Origin: Dactylorhiza incarnata
Lineage: Eukaryota; Streptophyta; Magnoliopsida; Asparagales; Orchidaceae
NCBI GenBank assembly: GCA_033032865.1
Contig: JAWHQI010000201.1
Coordinates: forward strand, 3,597,501 to 3,661,500
Length of the DNA: 64,000 nt
Reading direction: 5' to 3'
The notes under the pieces were generated by a model that saw only the letters and a program-made list of their open reading frames with translations, was not told where the DNA came from and did no database searches. Shown one piece after another: positions 21,856 to 32,911 of this stretch (positions are counted from its first letter, which is position 1; every line of letters begins with the position of its first letter). The position numbers were made by a program, and so were the translations under genes.

Positions 21856-24800
21856 TCAAAGATTCCTCCAGCACCTTCTCCGAAATGAAATGATGCTTGA
21901 TCTCGATATGCTTGGTCCGTGTGTGACAGACTGGATTATTAACCAGTTTGAGGGCACTCTCGTTGTCACCACGTAGCAGAGTAGGACCTCAAACCTCCTT
22001 ATGGACGTTCTCCACCAATCTCCTAAACCAGATGGCTTCCTGAGCTGCCAAGGCCGAAGCCTTGTACTCCGCTTCAGTGGTAGAGACGAACACTGAATCC
22101 TGCTTCTTGCTTCACCATGAAATAGCCGTCGATCCGCATAAGAAAACATAACCAGACGTCGACTTCCGATCGTCTGAATCTCCCCCATAATCGGCATCCA
22201 TGTATCCATGTAAACAAAAGCCCGTGTCTCTCCCATAAAGGAGACCCATGTCTGAGGTCAACTTCATGTACTTTAAAATACTCCTAGCCGGCACCAAATG
22301 AGGTTTCCGTGGTTCCGCCATATACCGACTTACACTGCCAACTGCATAAGAAATATCCGAGATCGTAATTGTTAAGTATATCAGACTCCCAACAAGAGCC
22401 CGGAACACCAACGGATCAGGAAGAATCCTCCCCTCATCCAGCCAAAGTTTTAGACCAACCTCTAGTGGAGTAGAGCTGCTCTTCCCATCCTGCATGCTGA
22501 ATTGCTTAACGATCCGCTCCGCATAACCTTCTGAGATACGAGCACACCACTCTCTTTCCTCTCAACCTCGAGTCCAAGGAAATGGTGAAGCTCCCCCAGA
22601 TCCTTCATCTTGAACCTGATAGATAATTCAGCCCAAATCTTAGCTATCTCAGCCTCCGAGTTCCCCTTGATGATAATATCAACAACGTATAACAACACCA
22701 AGACTTGCAGCTCCCCGATCTTCATTATGAACAGACTCAATTCTGAATCTGAAGCAAAATATCCCAGAACTGGAGGTATTCTGCGATCTTCCCGTACCAC
22801 ACCCGAGGCGCTTGCTTCAACCCGTAAAGAGCCTTCTTGAGCTTGTAGATGTGTCCTAGATAAACTTCTGATACATATCCAGGTGGCTGAACCATGAAGA
22901 TATCCTTGTCAATCTCGCCGTACAAGAAAGCATTCTTTACGTCGAGTTGCTAAATCTTACATCCTTGGTTAGCTGCCAATGCAATCACCACTCGTACCGA
23001 AGTCATCTTGGCTACCAGACTGAACGTCTCTTAATAGTCTTCTCCGTACTGTTGAGAGAACCCTCAAGCTATAAGGCGAGCCTTGTATCGCTCGATACTC
23101 CCGTCATCTTTCTTCTTAATCTTGTATACCCACTTGCATGTCACAGGAGTAATGCCTTCAACCTTGGGCACAAGGTCCCAGGTCTCATTCTTCTTGAGGG
23201 CAGCCATCTCCTCATCCATGGCATCTTCCCACTCCTTAACTCTAGTGGCATCTTCAACGCATGACGGCTCTCGCTCATCCAAGTGACCAGCAAAGAAACA
23301 TGAGACGAAGCTCACCTGGTTTCCCCCTGTATATCGAGCTGGTGGAATAATAGTCCTCTTGGACCTTCTCAGAGATTTACTCTGATCAACCTCTTCTACT
23401 GCAACTTCTAGACTAGCGCTTTTCCTGGGCACATTTGGAGCATCGCTCCCCCTGCTTCCAGAACCTGAAGCACCTGACCCTGAGCTAGAAATACCCGGAG
23501 CACCTGGAGAAACATGCAACTCCACAATAACTTCCCTTGCAGCTTCTCCTGGTCCACCATCTACCCTGCTTTCTTGTAACTCAACAGAAGAGCTACCTTG
23601 GTATGACATCAGCTCGTCAAATACCACATCCCTTGAGACCATAGCTCTCCGTGTCTCTAGATCCATGCATCTCCAACCCTTTTTCCGTTCCTCATAACTG
23701 ACGAAGACTAGCTTCCTTGTTTTCGCATCTAGCTTCGTTCTGAGGGCATCAAGAACATGCACATAGCAGGTAAAGCTGAACACTCGAAGGTGTTCCACCA
23801 TAGGTTTGATCTTGAACATCAACTCATGAGGGGTATTCATGTTGATGGGACTTAAAGACATTTTATTGATGACATAAGTTGCTTAAACATTCCCTCTGCC
23901 TAGAAGGACTTTGGGATACCCTTGGCATGAAGCCAACACTTGCAGGTCTCCGTCAGATGATGGATCTTCCACTCTGCAATGTCATTCTGTTGTGGAGTGT
24001 GAGCACAAGAAAGCTCTCTTTGGATTCCATGCTTCTCGCATAAGTTAATGAAAGATTTGGAGGTAAACTCCCCTCCATTTTCAGTTCTGAACTTCTTGAT
24101 CCGCAAGTTTAGCCGACCCTCCACTAGCTCCTTGAACTCCACAAACCTCGTGAATGCTTCTGACTTCTCCTTCAAAAAATATACCCAAGTATATCTAGTG
24201 AAGTCATCAATCAGAACTAGCATATACCTGCTGCCTCCAAGACTGACAGTTGCGGTAGGTCCAAACAGATCACCATGAATAGACTCCAATGGTGCATTAC
24301 ATCTGCTTTGTGATTTGTCAAATGGAAGACGTTGAGCCTTACCATATTGACAACCTGCACAAATGTGACCTTCGTCGACGGATGACAAACTAGGCAAACC
24401 TCTCACAAGGCCACTCCCTGTCATAGCATTCAACTTGTCCTTCTCAACATGTCCAAGTATTTCATGCCAGATAGCAGCACTATCATTAGTCCTCATCTTA
24501 TCAACATACAAACTTGTAGATAACACAAACAAGTCCTTCACCCTTATACCATCATGAGTGACTTCGGCCTCCAATGCTGACACGTTTCTAAGAAACTTCA
24601 CTTCTGTTGGACCAAACAGAACGTGATAGCCAGCATCCACATCATTGGTCACCGAGAAGAGGTTTTTCTTCATCCACAGAACAAGATAGACACTCTTCAA
24701 CATAAGAGGACCTCTATCTCCGTTCAAAGAAACTACACTCTCCTTCTCAACTGCATGTATAGTATCATCAGCAGTAATGATATCATCATTACCTGTATGT

Positions 24801-24871
24801 CTGCAAAGAAGAGAACTTTGACTCATCTCTGGTGAGGTGATGACCACAACCCGAGTCCACAATCCAATCAT
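21856..24871 (-). pseudogene. pol: Copia pol of element C (IN-RT-RH)
   Basis: Integrase (23900-24871, 323 aa) has WHEILGH, CAGC, HGDLFGP, RTENGGEF (second catalytic Asp now Glu) and QNDIAEW. RT starts in 23064-23861 with WEDAMDEEMAALKKNETWDL and CKWVYKIK. It continues at 22737-22925 with YKLKKALYGLKQAPRVWY and at 22462-22800, where the catalytic box reads YVVD instead of YVDD. RNase H is in 21856-22495 with YMDADYGGDSDDRKSTSGY. At least four frameshifts divide it. Synthesis and integration of element DNA would have been its role; it cannot be active now. Confidence 0.93.
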
Positions 24872-25563
24872 CCTGATAGTTGATAAAAGTCATAGCCCGA
24901 ACACAAGTGCCCGTCATAAAAGCTCCATCACCCCAACTAACATTAGCATTAGAACCAGCCTCCTCCTTTCCTGCAGTATGCCCCGACTGAAGATTGACCC
25001 TGCAGTCCATCTTGAAATGACCAAGCTTATTGCACTTGAAGCATCTAGGTCCTTCCTTCTTCTTCCCATCACGCTTAGGAGCATAGATCCTCTCCTGCTT
25101 ATATGAAGTAGATGGACTAGCATCTATAGATGTCTTCTTCTTCTTGTCCCAACGCTTCTTCTTTCTAGAATAAAGAACCTCACTTTCTTCCCCAGAGATA
25201 GACATCCCAACCATCTGCATAGCCAAACTCTCTTGCGAAGCAAGCAAGTTTTCCAGCTCCAACAACGATGGCTGATTGGCCCAGCCTTGAACAAAAGTAA
25301 CAATGGCCACATACTCGCTCCGCAAACCGCGGATTATGTGCCTCTTCAGCTTAGCTTCTAAGATAGGCTCATCCGGGTCCAAAGCGAAATCTCTGCACAG
25401 AGGTTCTTCATCTTCATGAAAACGTTGATATGGACAAGTCTCCTTGAGTTTCTTTTGCCAACTTATTATCCAAGAACTGTAGACGAGCTACATTCTTCTT
25501 ATTGAACAAGCCATGCAAGGCTGTCCAAATCTCAGTAGCTGATCGACATCCAACGATGTGATC
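24789..25563 (-). pseudogene. gag-PR: Copia gag (C-terminal part) and protease of element C
   Basis: After the nested insertion the frame resumes with CRSATEIWTALHGLFNKKN. It continues with GLRSEYVAIVTFVQGW, the zinc knuckle CFKCNKLGHFKMDC (a complete C-x2-C-x4-H-x4-C) and the protease start DDWIVDSGCGHHLT. Basic KKKRWDKKKK lies just before the knuckle. A frameshift lies near 25382-25440, and another near 24789-24871 separates it from integrase. Confidence 0.92.
25559..25563. repeat. Target-site duplication TGATC, left copy (element B)
   Basis: TGATC precedes the B LTR and is repeated at 51515-51519; it lies in the gag codons of element C. Confidence 0.9.
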
Positions 25564-25759
25564 TATTGGGAATAGTGCCCAGCAATGTTCCTGATTTGAA
25601 GAAGTGCTCAGCTCAATGATAAGTGCAAGTTGTATTTAATGTTCCATCTAGCTCATGCTTGCAGAGATCGACAAATGTCAAGTACTTTAACTATTTCTGT
25701 AAGTACTATATATATCGTCAAGAAGAACAAGATTCATCGAATGCAGAATGCCATTCGTC

Positions 25760-26070
25760 GAACGCAGAATGGAGTTCGTCGAACTCAGAAAGAAGATCGA
25801 CGACCGCTGAGACTTGGCGTGTTTGTCGAACGCAGAAGAAAGATCGTCGAACTCAGAAGGAAGATCGACGACCGCTGAGACTTGGCTTGTTCATCGAATG
25901 CAAAAGCAAGATCGTCGAACTCAGAAGGAAGATCGACGACCGCTGAGACTTGGCTTGTTCATCGAATGCAAAAGCAAGATCGTCGAACTCAGAAGGAAGA
26001 TCAACGACCGCTGAGATTTGGCGTGTTCGTCGAACGCAGAAGCAAGATAGTCGAACGCAGAGAAGTTGCG
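25760..26070 (+). repeat. 68-bp tandem array in element B U3, 4 copies
   Basis: GATC(G/A)ACGACCGCTGAG starts at 25795, 25863, 25931 and 25999, exactly 68 bp apart. Each unit has GATCGTCGAACTCAGAAGG and a (G/A)TTC(G/A)TCGAA(C/T)GCA word. The 3' LTR has three copies. Confidence 0.95.
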
Positions 26071-26540
26071 GTTTCGTCGACTTCACCAAAGTGGTCTTAT
26101 CATCGAGAAAGAACAAACATCGTCATGAAGAAGCCTTGTCGCTGAAAAGGCTAAGTATGACTGATGGCGTCGAACATCGTCATAAAGAAGGCATGTCGTC
26201 GAGATATTAATGTGATTACGACGACACAGTCAGAGATTGCGTATCGTCGTATATACAGAAGAGCAAGAATATCTCGTATCGTCGAGATACCAGTATGAGA
26301 GGCAGAAGCAAGAATAACTAAAGATCTATCAAAGCGTAAGGGTTCTACAAAGTCCTGTCGTCGAGATATTGTCCATGACGTCGTAACGATGGAAATATCG
26401 TCGAGACAAATTCAAATGTTGCGGACGCACTATCAGCATTTAATGCCGTCGCCTGATTGTCCAATCAACGCGTGCTCTTATGGAATGGGCGTCTGACATT
26501 AAAGGACATCACATGTTACCATTATGTGGCTCATCTGTCC

Positions 26541-26549
26541 TATAAAAGG
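26541..26549 (+). promoter_or_regulatory. TATA box of element B 5' LTR
   Basis: TATAAAAGG is conserved at 50573 in the 3' LTR and lies downstream of the TCGTCGA-rich U3. Confidence 0.8.
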
Positions 26550-26884
26550 GAACAGTGATGCCCTAGAAAAGAAGTCTTCAAAGAAAAAAAGAATGAGAAA
26601 GTATCCCGCCGCTACACTTCAATAGAACAGTATTCTCGGCGGAGAAGAAGAATATCAAGTAGAGAGCAAGCATTAAGTTCTCTCTGAATAATCATTCATC
26701 ATCATCGACTAAAAGTATCCGATCAACACCAGGCAAAAGAAGTGAAGGCTGAAGAAGATCCAGTGCTGAATCTCCAGATCAAAAAGCATCTTATTCAACC
26801 TTAAGAAGCCAATCTTCAACAGGCTAAAGTTGTTAATCTTCATCCGGCAGAAGTAACAATTTTATTACTGTAATCTCTTGTAAA

Positions 26885-27230
26885 GGCTTGCGGGCCTATT
26901 TGTCTAGCTTGAGGGCTGGAGAGCTGTGAGGCTTGAGGGCCAGGGCAGTGGACTTGCGGGTCCGACACCGTCTTGCTTGCGTGTTGGAGAGCTGTGAGGC
27001 TTGAGGGCCAGGGTAGTGGACGTGCGGGTCCGATCTTGTCGAGCTTGAGGGCTCGGGCGCAGTAGGGGCTTGCGGGCCTAGGCTGTAGGGATAGGACTTG
27101 CGGGTCTGTGTTGTGTAGGGCTTGAGGTCCTGAGTGTCGAGCTTGCGGGCTCGGGGGCAGTAGGGGCTTGCGGGTCTAGGCTGTTGGACTTGCGGGTCCG
27201 AGGTGTAAGGCTTGTGGGCCTGAAGATTTG
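26885..27230 (+). repeat. GC-rich repeat (CTTGCGGGCC / CTTGAGGGCC) in element B R-U5
   Basis: More than twelve copies of GG(A/C)CTTG(C/A)GGG(C/T)C-like words occur at 15-35 bp spacing, including GCTTGAGGGCTGGAGAGCTG twice. The 3' LTR has the same block at about 50910-51250. Confidence 0.85.
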
Positions 27231-27463
27231 GCGGCGTTTGCCGAGCCTAGCACACTGCTTGGTAGGCGCAGAGGGAAAGAGGACTACTCAAGACATCCTG
27301 TCTTGAGGAACCTCTATACATCGTTGTGTGCTTTTCTGTGTTGTGCTTTCTATTTTATAGATCTATTAACCAGAAATAAAGAACACCTAAAAGGGGATAA
27401 TATAATTTGAAAAACCAATTCACGCCCCTCTAGGTGATAAGTTGACACCCAATAAACAACAAG

Positions 27464-27475
27464 TGGTATCAAAGC
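27464..27475 (+). promoter_or_regulatory. Primer-binding site of element B
   Basis: TGGTATCAAAGC lies two bases after the 5' LTR end; it is the initiator tRNA-Met-type site with one change from TGGTATCAGAGC. Confidence 0.9.
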
Positions 27476-27542
27476 GAGTTTGTTCAAAGAAAAGCTTAAC
27501 AGCTTGAACAGATCTGCCATTGGGTGTCCAAGTATCATAGCT

Positions 27543-29221
27543 ATGGAGTCAAGACTAGCTATCTGTTCCAGGGAGAACTTTGCCATTTGGAAAGTTAGAG
27601 CAAGAATATTCATGGAGGCAATGGATCCAATAATGTTTTTGATTGTTCAAAAAGGTCCCTCCATGACGATGTTAAAAGATGAGACTCTTCTTGCCAGCTT
27701 GGACAAAAAAGCAAGAAGCATTCTAGCTGGTGCAGTAGATCTGGCAACACACCAGAAGATGAGTCGTTGCACAACAGCAAAGGACATGTGGGACTTCTTA
27801 GAAGTCCTCATGGAAGGTCAGTGGAAGATTTTGAAGAAGAGACCTCTCATGAAGAGGTATGCATCAGAGCACCACTGACTACTTCAGACAGTGAATCAGA
27901 AGATGATGAATGCTCTGGAGCAGGAGAAAGTATAAGACCACCCCTGTCTCCTACAGACTGTGATTCTGAGGATGAAGTGGTTTATGGGTTGATGGCTCTA
28001 TCAGATGAAGAAGATCATGATGAATTGCATCATGATCGGGTATGCACCACTCACACACCTTTACTACCTGCTTCATTTAAGAAGACCAAGAGTGCATCAG
28101 GAAATTGTATATCTTCTGAAGATGATGCAGAAGACTGCTCAACATGCAATAATAAGAACCATGTTGATCTAATATAACAGTTTGGTGATCTCTAGGAAGC
28201 TCTGAGAAAGAGAAAGAAGCTTGCTAAGGAGAAAGCTAAGGAGTTAGAATCACTCAGGCCCATTAAGGCTAAGTTGAAGAAGGAAATGGGTATGTCCCCT
28301 AATGAGGGCACCAACTCCTGTGAGCTCAACAAAATCATAGACAAGATCTTTGATGAAAGAACCCGAAGGGAAGAACTTATCAAGAGACTTAAGTATGATC
28401 TTCTTAAGGAAAGAAGCTTGGTGGCTCAATTCTCTAAGCCCAAAACTGTTACGCCCATCACCTTCTCCTCTTATAAAAATAGGAGGGGATTAGGTTACAA
28501 TGAAGGGGAAACAGATGCTGGGAATGGAGAAAGGGGCAAAACTAAACCAAAGCCTCACACCACCTTTCAGAAGGTAGTGCTTCCCTCAAATAGGTATGAT
28601 CAGGACAGTGTCCATGGTCACTGGATGAATGGAAGCTCCACTAGTCATGAAAATGCTCCTGACTATGGAAAGAGAAAGGGCATGGGGATGAGTGCATTAA
28701 AGGCTCCCCATGAGGAAATTCAAATGGCCCATCATGGACCATTTGTATTTGTTGTCCCATCCCCCACTCTCAAGGATAAAGGTGCAACATTTTCTCAATC
28801 TCTTCCAGATAAGAAGCAGACTAGTAGCCCCAGTATGATTAATTCTCACTTGAACATATCTGATGCCATCAACACCCTGTCAGCTACCAAGCTGACATCT
28901 GTTGCTGTCAAATAGATAAAATCAAGAAGAAACAATGATACTAGAGCAGCTAGTCAGCTCTTGGCTGAGAGAGATAGGAAGAATGTTGTTGCCTTCTCTA
29001 CTGAACATACTTCAAAATTTGTTCAGAAAATAAGGTACAACATCCATGAATGTTGGTGTTGTGGCAAATTGGGACACTTTACCATTGATTGTTGGCACAA
29101 CCCTCGTGTGCTTAATGCAAAGGAGAGACCTCCTGGAAGGGCTGTGGTGAGTAGAGGGATTCCCTATTATGCTAACATGAACCTAGGACCCAAGTCACCT
29201 TGGGTTCCTAAGGGATATTAA
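27543..29221 (+). pseudogene. gag: Copia gag of element B
   Basis: The start MESRLAICSRENFAIWKVRA is chosen because it aligns with MERFSSKLPVCTKENFPMWK of element D. The capsid part continues with LDKKARSILAGAVDL and TAKDMWDFLEVLMEG. A deletion then joins it to the Glu/Ser-rich region (27767-28177), which also contains GLMALSDEEDHDE. Next come a helical segment (28274-28915) and a complete zinc knuckle CWCCGKLGHFTIDC at about 29051-29092. The tail SPWVPKGY ends at TAA. The first knuckle seen in D is missing. Several frameshifts are present. Gag packages element RNA into virus-like particles. Confidence 0.88.
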
Positions 29222-29235
29222 ATCTGTCTTGCAGG
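29219..29235 (+). promoter_or_regulatory. Gag stop (TAA) followed by TTGCAGG
   Basis: TAA at 29219-29221 is followed by ATCTGTC and TTGCAGG (29229-29235), the same layout as in elements A and D. Homology to pol is lost right after it. Confidence 0.55.
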
Positions 29236-29660
29236 TTAGTCCATTTAGCCATTAAAAAGCAAACAAGGCTAATGGACAATAAGGGCTCCAAGCTCAAATT
29301 TGGACTAAGAAAAACTCACCACAAACCAAGGTGCACTAATCTAGGGGGGCTAGTAGTAAAGATAAGTGGACATTCCATCGAGGGGGAGCCACTAGCTCAA
29401 GGAGACTTAAAGGCCTAGGTGAAGGTAACCATGTTAATGTTTAACACAAAAACTCATCTTTATCTAATATTGTAAAAGTAATTTTCAAAAATCATATCGT
29501 CGGAATAATGATTGGTATCGTCGAAATGACCCCTCGACATCGAATTTGCATCACGACGATATCCAATCGTCAGCGGACTCTTAATTAGACCTAAGCTCAA
29601 TCATTACAGCTAAACTCAAGTTAGTCAGACATTTAACAAATGACACTTCAACTTCCAACT
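29236..29660 (+). other. Pol-deleted spacer of element B
   Basis: No ORF and no pol motif is found. It holds CATCGAGGGGGAGCC (29377-29391), a purine block, and, at 29490-29575, five TCGTCG/CGACGA-type words upstream of the ORF3 TATA box. In element D the corresponding place holds about 3 kb of pol. Confidence 0.6.
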
Positions 29661-29675
29661 CGGACTCTATAAATA
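29490..29675 (+). promoter_or_regulatory. Putative internal promoter of ORF3, element B
   Basis: TCTATAAATAAGG (TATA at 29668-29675) lies 122 bp upstream of the ORF3 ATG at 29797. It is preceded by TATCGTCGG, TATCGTCGAAATG, CTCGACATCG, CACGACGATA and AATCGTCAG, i.e. the same core motif that crowds the U3 of this element's LTR. Element D has a TATA box at a similar distance before its ORF3. Confidence 0.55.
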
Positions 29676-29796
29676 AGGTCAAATGTATTAAGGTTAATAC
29701 ACTCTCTACATTAGCCCTAAAAAGCCGTCGTGTTCTCCACGCCTCTTAAGAGTGAACGAGTCGACTGTGCTGAAATCCTCTTGGGTCAAGCAAAAG

Positions 29797-31921
29797 ATGG
29801 TGCCAAAGAAGGAAGATTTTCTGTTCGAAGGAAGTGAAGTGGTGAGGAATGGATTCTCAGAAGGATCAGAAGAAATCCAGAGAACCATTAAGCTGCTCGA
29901 GACCATCGGCCTGGAGTTCGCCCTCTCTGAGCCAACAGTAATATTAAAAAGAGAAGTGTTGGAGTTCTACTCAAATGCCAAGGGTGGCTCAAAGGGAACG
30001 TCTATGAAGAGCGAAATTAACGGGATAAAGGTTAAGGTGAATCCCAAAAGATTGAACAGGGCTCTTCAGTTGCCAGCTTTGCCAAGGGGGAGGAAGATGA
30101 AAAGATTACTCAGGAAGACCGTGTCAAGGCTCTGGTTTGGTGCGGCCATTCGAGCAAAACCTATGGATCTCTCGAAAGGAAAAAAACTTAAATCAACAAG
30201 GAAAGCTGTTGGCAGACATTGTGGGAAAAGCCCTCCTCTGCAAGGTAGGGTCTCATGACAGGATATCCAAGCCCATGTTCGAGATGATGGCAAGGATAAT
30301 CCTAAGTAAAAGGACCAACTGGGGTCAGCAAATCTTCAAGAGGATACAAGAAAGCTTTCAAGCCCCAAATCTGGGAAGGATTCTATCACTATACTTTCTG
30401 CTTTCCTACCCGGAAAATTTTAACAAAAAGTATGGAGTAAAAATCCATCACATGAAAAGGATGGATATCAGAATACTGGAAAGATGGGAAAAATTTCTGA
30501 CTAGGCCTCCCAAGAAGTTGAAGACTGCAGAAGATGTGAAAAGGAAGGTAGAAAGCTCGTCTGAAGAAAGTGAGTCAGGCAACAGCACACCTCCATCTGA
30601 CTCTGAGGTAGCTGAGGAGACAAGGAATGTAGCCTTTTAGACCTCTGCTCCAAGTCAGGGATCCAGGACAACAGCAGAATCAGATCAAGGTAGTGCTGAA
30701 ACTAAGGGGGAGAAGGATAGTGAGCTCCCTGCTCAAGTGGAAGAAGTGATCAATAAGATCATAAGAGCTGAGGATACTAGTCATTCTGAATCAGCAATGC
30801 CAGGGTACAACCAAGAGAACCCTGCAGATGAAACTAGCAAAGATCAGCAAAGTCCTGAAAAGGAGAATGAGCCAAACCACTCACCAATAAGAAAATCTCT
30901 ATCTCCAATAATTGAAGGGGATGAAGAAGAGGAACAAGATGGTTCACCTCCAGAGGTTAGTCCAGTGGAGCTCCCACTATTATCTCAGATAAAGATGCTC
31001 CTGGAAGAGCAAAGATTAAAACTTGAAAGTTATGTCACCTCTGCTGTCAATGATCTAAGAAGAGAACTGTTTACTGAAACGGCAACCCTGAGTAATGATG
31101 TGAAAAATCTGCATGAACTCACTGCCCGCACTCACAAGGGTATATCTAACCTAAGGGCTAATCATTCAATGATTGTCGGTAGCATAGAAAAGGTTTACAT
31201 TGCATCCACCAAGAGGATGGATGAACATAAAACTGATCTCAAAGAAAGTCTAGATCAACACAATAAAGATCTAGACAGTCACCTGCTTGAAACCAAGAAT
31301 CACTTGGAAGCAGGTATCCATATGCTCAAGAACAAAATACTGGCATCCGAGGAGAATCTCAACAGAGGGATATCTGAAGAAGTAATAAAGGGGGAGAGAT
31401 TAATGATAAAGGCCAGTAGTGATCATGCCATCTGGACCACAAACACCATCAGGGAAGCAATGAATCTCCCTCCTCTATATTATGACGAGCCTGCTGAAAA
31501 GCAACATATAGATATTCCTGTTACTGATAAAGGTAAAGAAAAGGAAGCACTGGAGGATGAAGAAACAAAAATGAGAAACAGAAAGTACAGGGAAGAAATG
31601 GAGAAAATGGATGACTATGAAAGATGGAGTCCTATATCCAGGACCATCATTCTAAAAGCATGGGAGCAAGTGAAAGTTAACAAAGGTGAAATATACAATG
31701 TATATAATCCTCGAGAATGGGCTAAGCATGAAGATCAAGAAGAAGTAAGGAGGGAACACAGAAGAAATAAGCAAGCAGGAAGTATTCCAGCTGACACTCC
31801 TAAACCTTTAAAATATCATCCTAAACCGTTTGAGTACTTCATCAGGCAAGCTGATAAGGTGCAGGAAGTCAGTGCCAAGAAAGCAAAGGATGATGCAGAT
31901 ATGAGAGCACCAGCGAAATAG
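29797..31921 (+). pseudogene. ORF3 of element B (env-position protein, unknown function)
   Basis: A roughly 700-residue protein lies downstream of gag/pol, where SIRE elements carry an env-like gene. The start MVPKKEDFLFEG is the first Met matching element D. The N-terminal domain has LEFYSNA, RALQLP, GKLLADIVGKALLCKVGSHD and ESFQAPNLGRILSL. An acidic Ser/Glu linker follows (about 30545-30960). A long heptad-rich helical segment then runs over about 31000-31400. The C-terminal block has WSPISRTIILKAW and YHPKPFEYF. No signal peptide or membrane segment is seen. A +1 frameshift between 30137 and 30258 and a single TAG at 30638 break it. The FY-A plus LP pattern may relate to the plant transposon-protein domains (unverified). 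Confidence 0.75.
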
Positions 31922-32138
31922 ATGGCTAAAACTTTAAGGGGGCTAAATGTAGAAATGTCAAAACTTTTGAAAACATTTGGCACTATTTATAAATGAAGTA
32001 ATATTTGCCATATTTCCGTGTTCACTCTTGTTTATCTGAAATATCATCATTACATGCTTATTTGATTGAAATGTTTAATCTTTTATGAGAATGGCATTTA
32101 TCATTGAGTGGGTTATGACTTCTTCAAATATGGGAGAT
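31922..32138 (+). other. 3' UTR and polypurine tract of element B
   Basis: AT-rich non-coding sequence ends in TTCAAATATGGGAGAT (about 32123-32138), a polypurine-like tract immediately before the TGTTGGG start of the 3' LTR. AAGGGGGCTAAATG at 31936 is a second purine block just after the ORF3 stop. Confidence 0.7.
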
Positions 32139-32813
32139 TGTTGGGAACAGTGCCCAGCAATGTTCCTGATTTGAAGAAGTGTTCAGCTCAATGATAAGTG
32201 CAAGCTGCATTTAACGTTCCATCTAGCTCATGCTTGTAGAGATTGACAAATGTCAAGTACTTTAACTATTTCTGTAAGTACTATATATATCGTCAAGAAG
32301 AACAAGATTCGTCGAACGCAGAAGGGAGTTCGTCGAACGCAGAATGACGTTCATCGAACGCAGAATGGAATTCGTCAAACTCAGAAGGAAGATCGACGAC
32401 TGCTGAGACTTGGCATGTTTGTCGAATGCAGAAGAAAGATCGTCGAACTCAGAAGGAAGATCGACGACCGCTGAGACTTGGCGTGTTCATCGAACGCAGA
32501 AGCAAGATCGTCGAACTCAGAAGGAAGATCGACGACCGCTGAGATTTGGCTTGTTCGTCGAACGCAGAAGCAAGATCATCGAACGCAGAGAAGACGCGGT
32601 ATCGTCGACTTCACCAAAGTGGCCTTGTCGTCGAGAAAGAACAAACATAGTCGTGAAGAAGCCTTGTCACTGAAAAGGCTAAGTATGACTGATGGCGTCG
32701 AACATCGTCGTAAAGAAGGCATGTCGTCGAGAAATCAAGGTGATTATGACGACATAGTCAGAGATGGCGTATCGTCGTATATACAGAAGAGCAAGAATAT
32801 CTCGTATCGTCGA
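32139..32813 (+). repeat. 3' LTR of element B, first part
   Basis: It starts TGTTGGGAACAGTGCCC and matches the 5' LTR up to the GTCGA target site of element E. The 68-bp unit occurs three times (GATCGACGAC at 32391, 32459, 32527). The sequence continues at 50303. Confidence 0.95.
32809..32813. repeat. Target-site duplication GTCGA, left copy (element E)
   Basis: The intact 5' LTR of element B reads ATCGTCGAGATACC here. The GTCGA is repeated at 50303-50307. Confidence 0.9.
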
Positions 32814-32911
32814 TGATGAGTACTTTTTGTACTCATCTTTTAATATAATTTTAATGTAATTTTAATATGAATTTATTTAATTTATATGTATTTTCTTTTT
32901 TAATATGTTCC
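32814..32911 (+). repeat. 5' LTR of element E, first 98 bp
   Basis: It starts TGATGAGTACTTTTTGTACT, matches 48713-48811 and is cut after TATGTTCC by element D. Confidence 0.92.
32907..32911. repeat. Target-site duplication GTTCC, left copy (element D)
   Basis: The undisturbed E LTR at 48807 reads TATGTTCCCTTTTAAT. The copy after element D (44309-44313) is TTTCC, one base changed. Confidence 0.8.

Larger units (their letters stand above)
25564..27461 (+). repeat. 5' LTR of element B, 1.9 kb
   Basis: It begins TATTGGGAATAGTGCCC (the 3' copy keeps the original TGTTGGGAACAG) and ends AATAAACAACA before the PBS. It contains a 68-bp tandem array with TCGTCGA motifs, a TATA box at 26541 and a CTTGCGGGCC-rich repeat. 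Overlapping open frames at 25623-26210 arise from the 68-bp array. Confidence 0.95.

Noticed and set aside
25623..26210. Overlapping plus-strand frames with repeated RRTQKEDRRPL-like peptides
   Set aside because: They follow the 68-bp LTR array, are offset by 68 bp from each other, and lie in non-coding U3; also at 32250-32816.
29797..31921. ORF3 as a true envelope glycoprotein
   Set aside because: No signal peptide, transmembrane helix or glycoprotein-like Cys pattern is seen; only its position resembles env.
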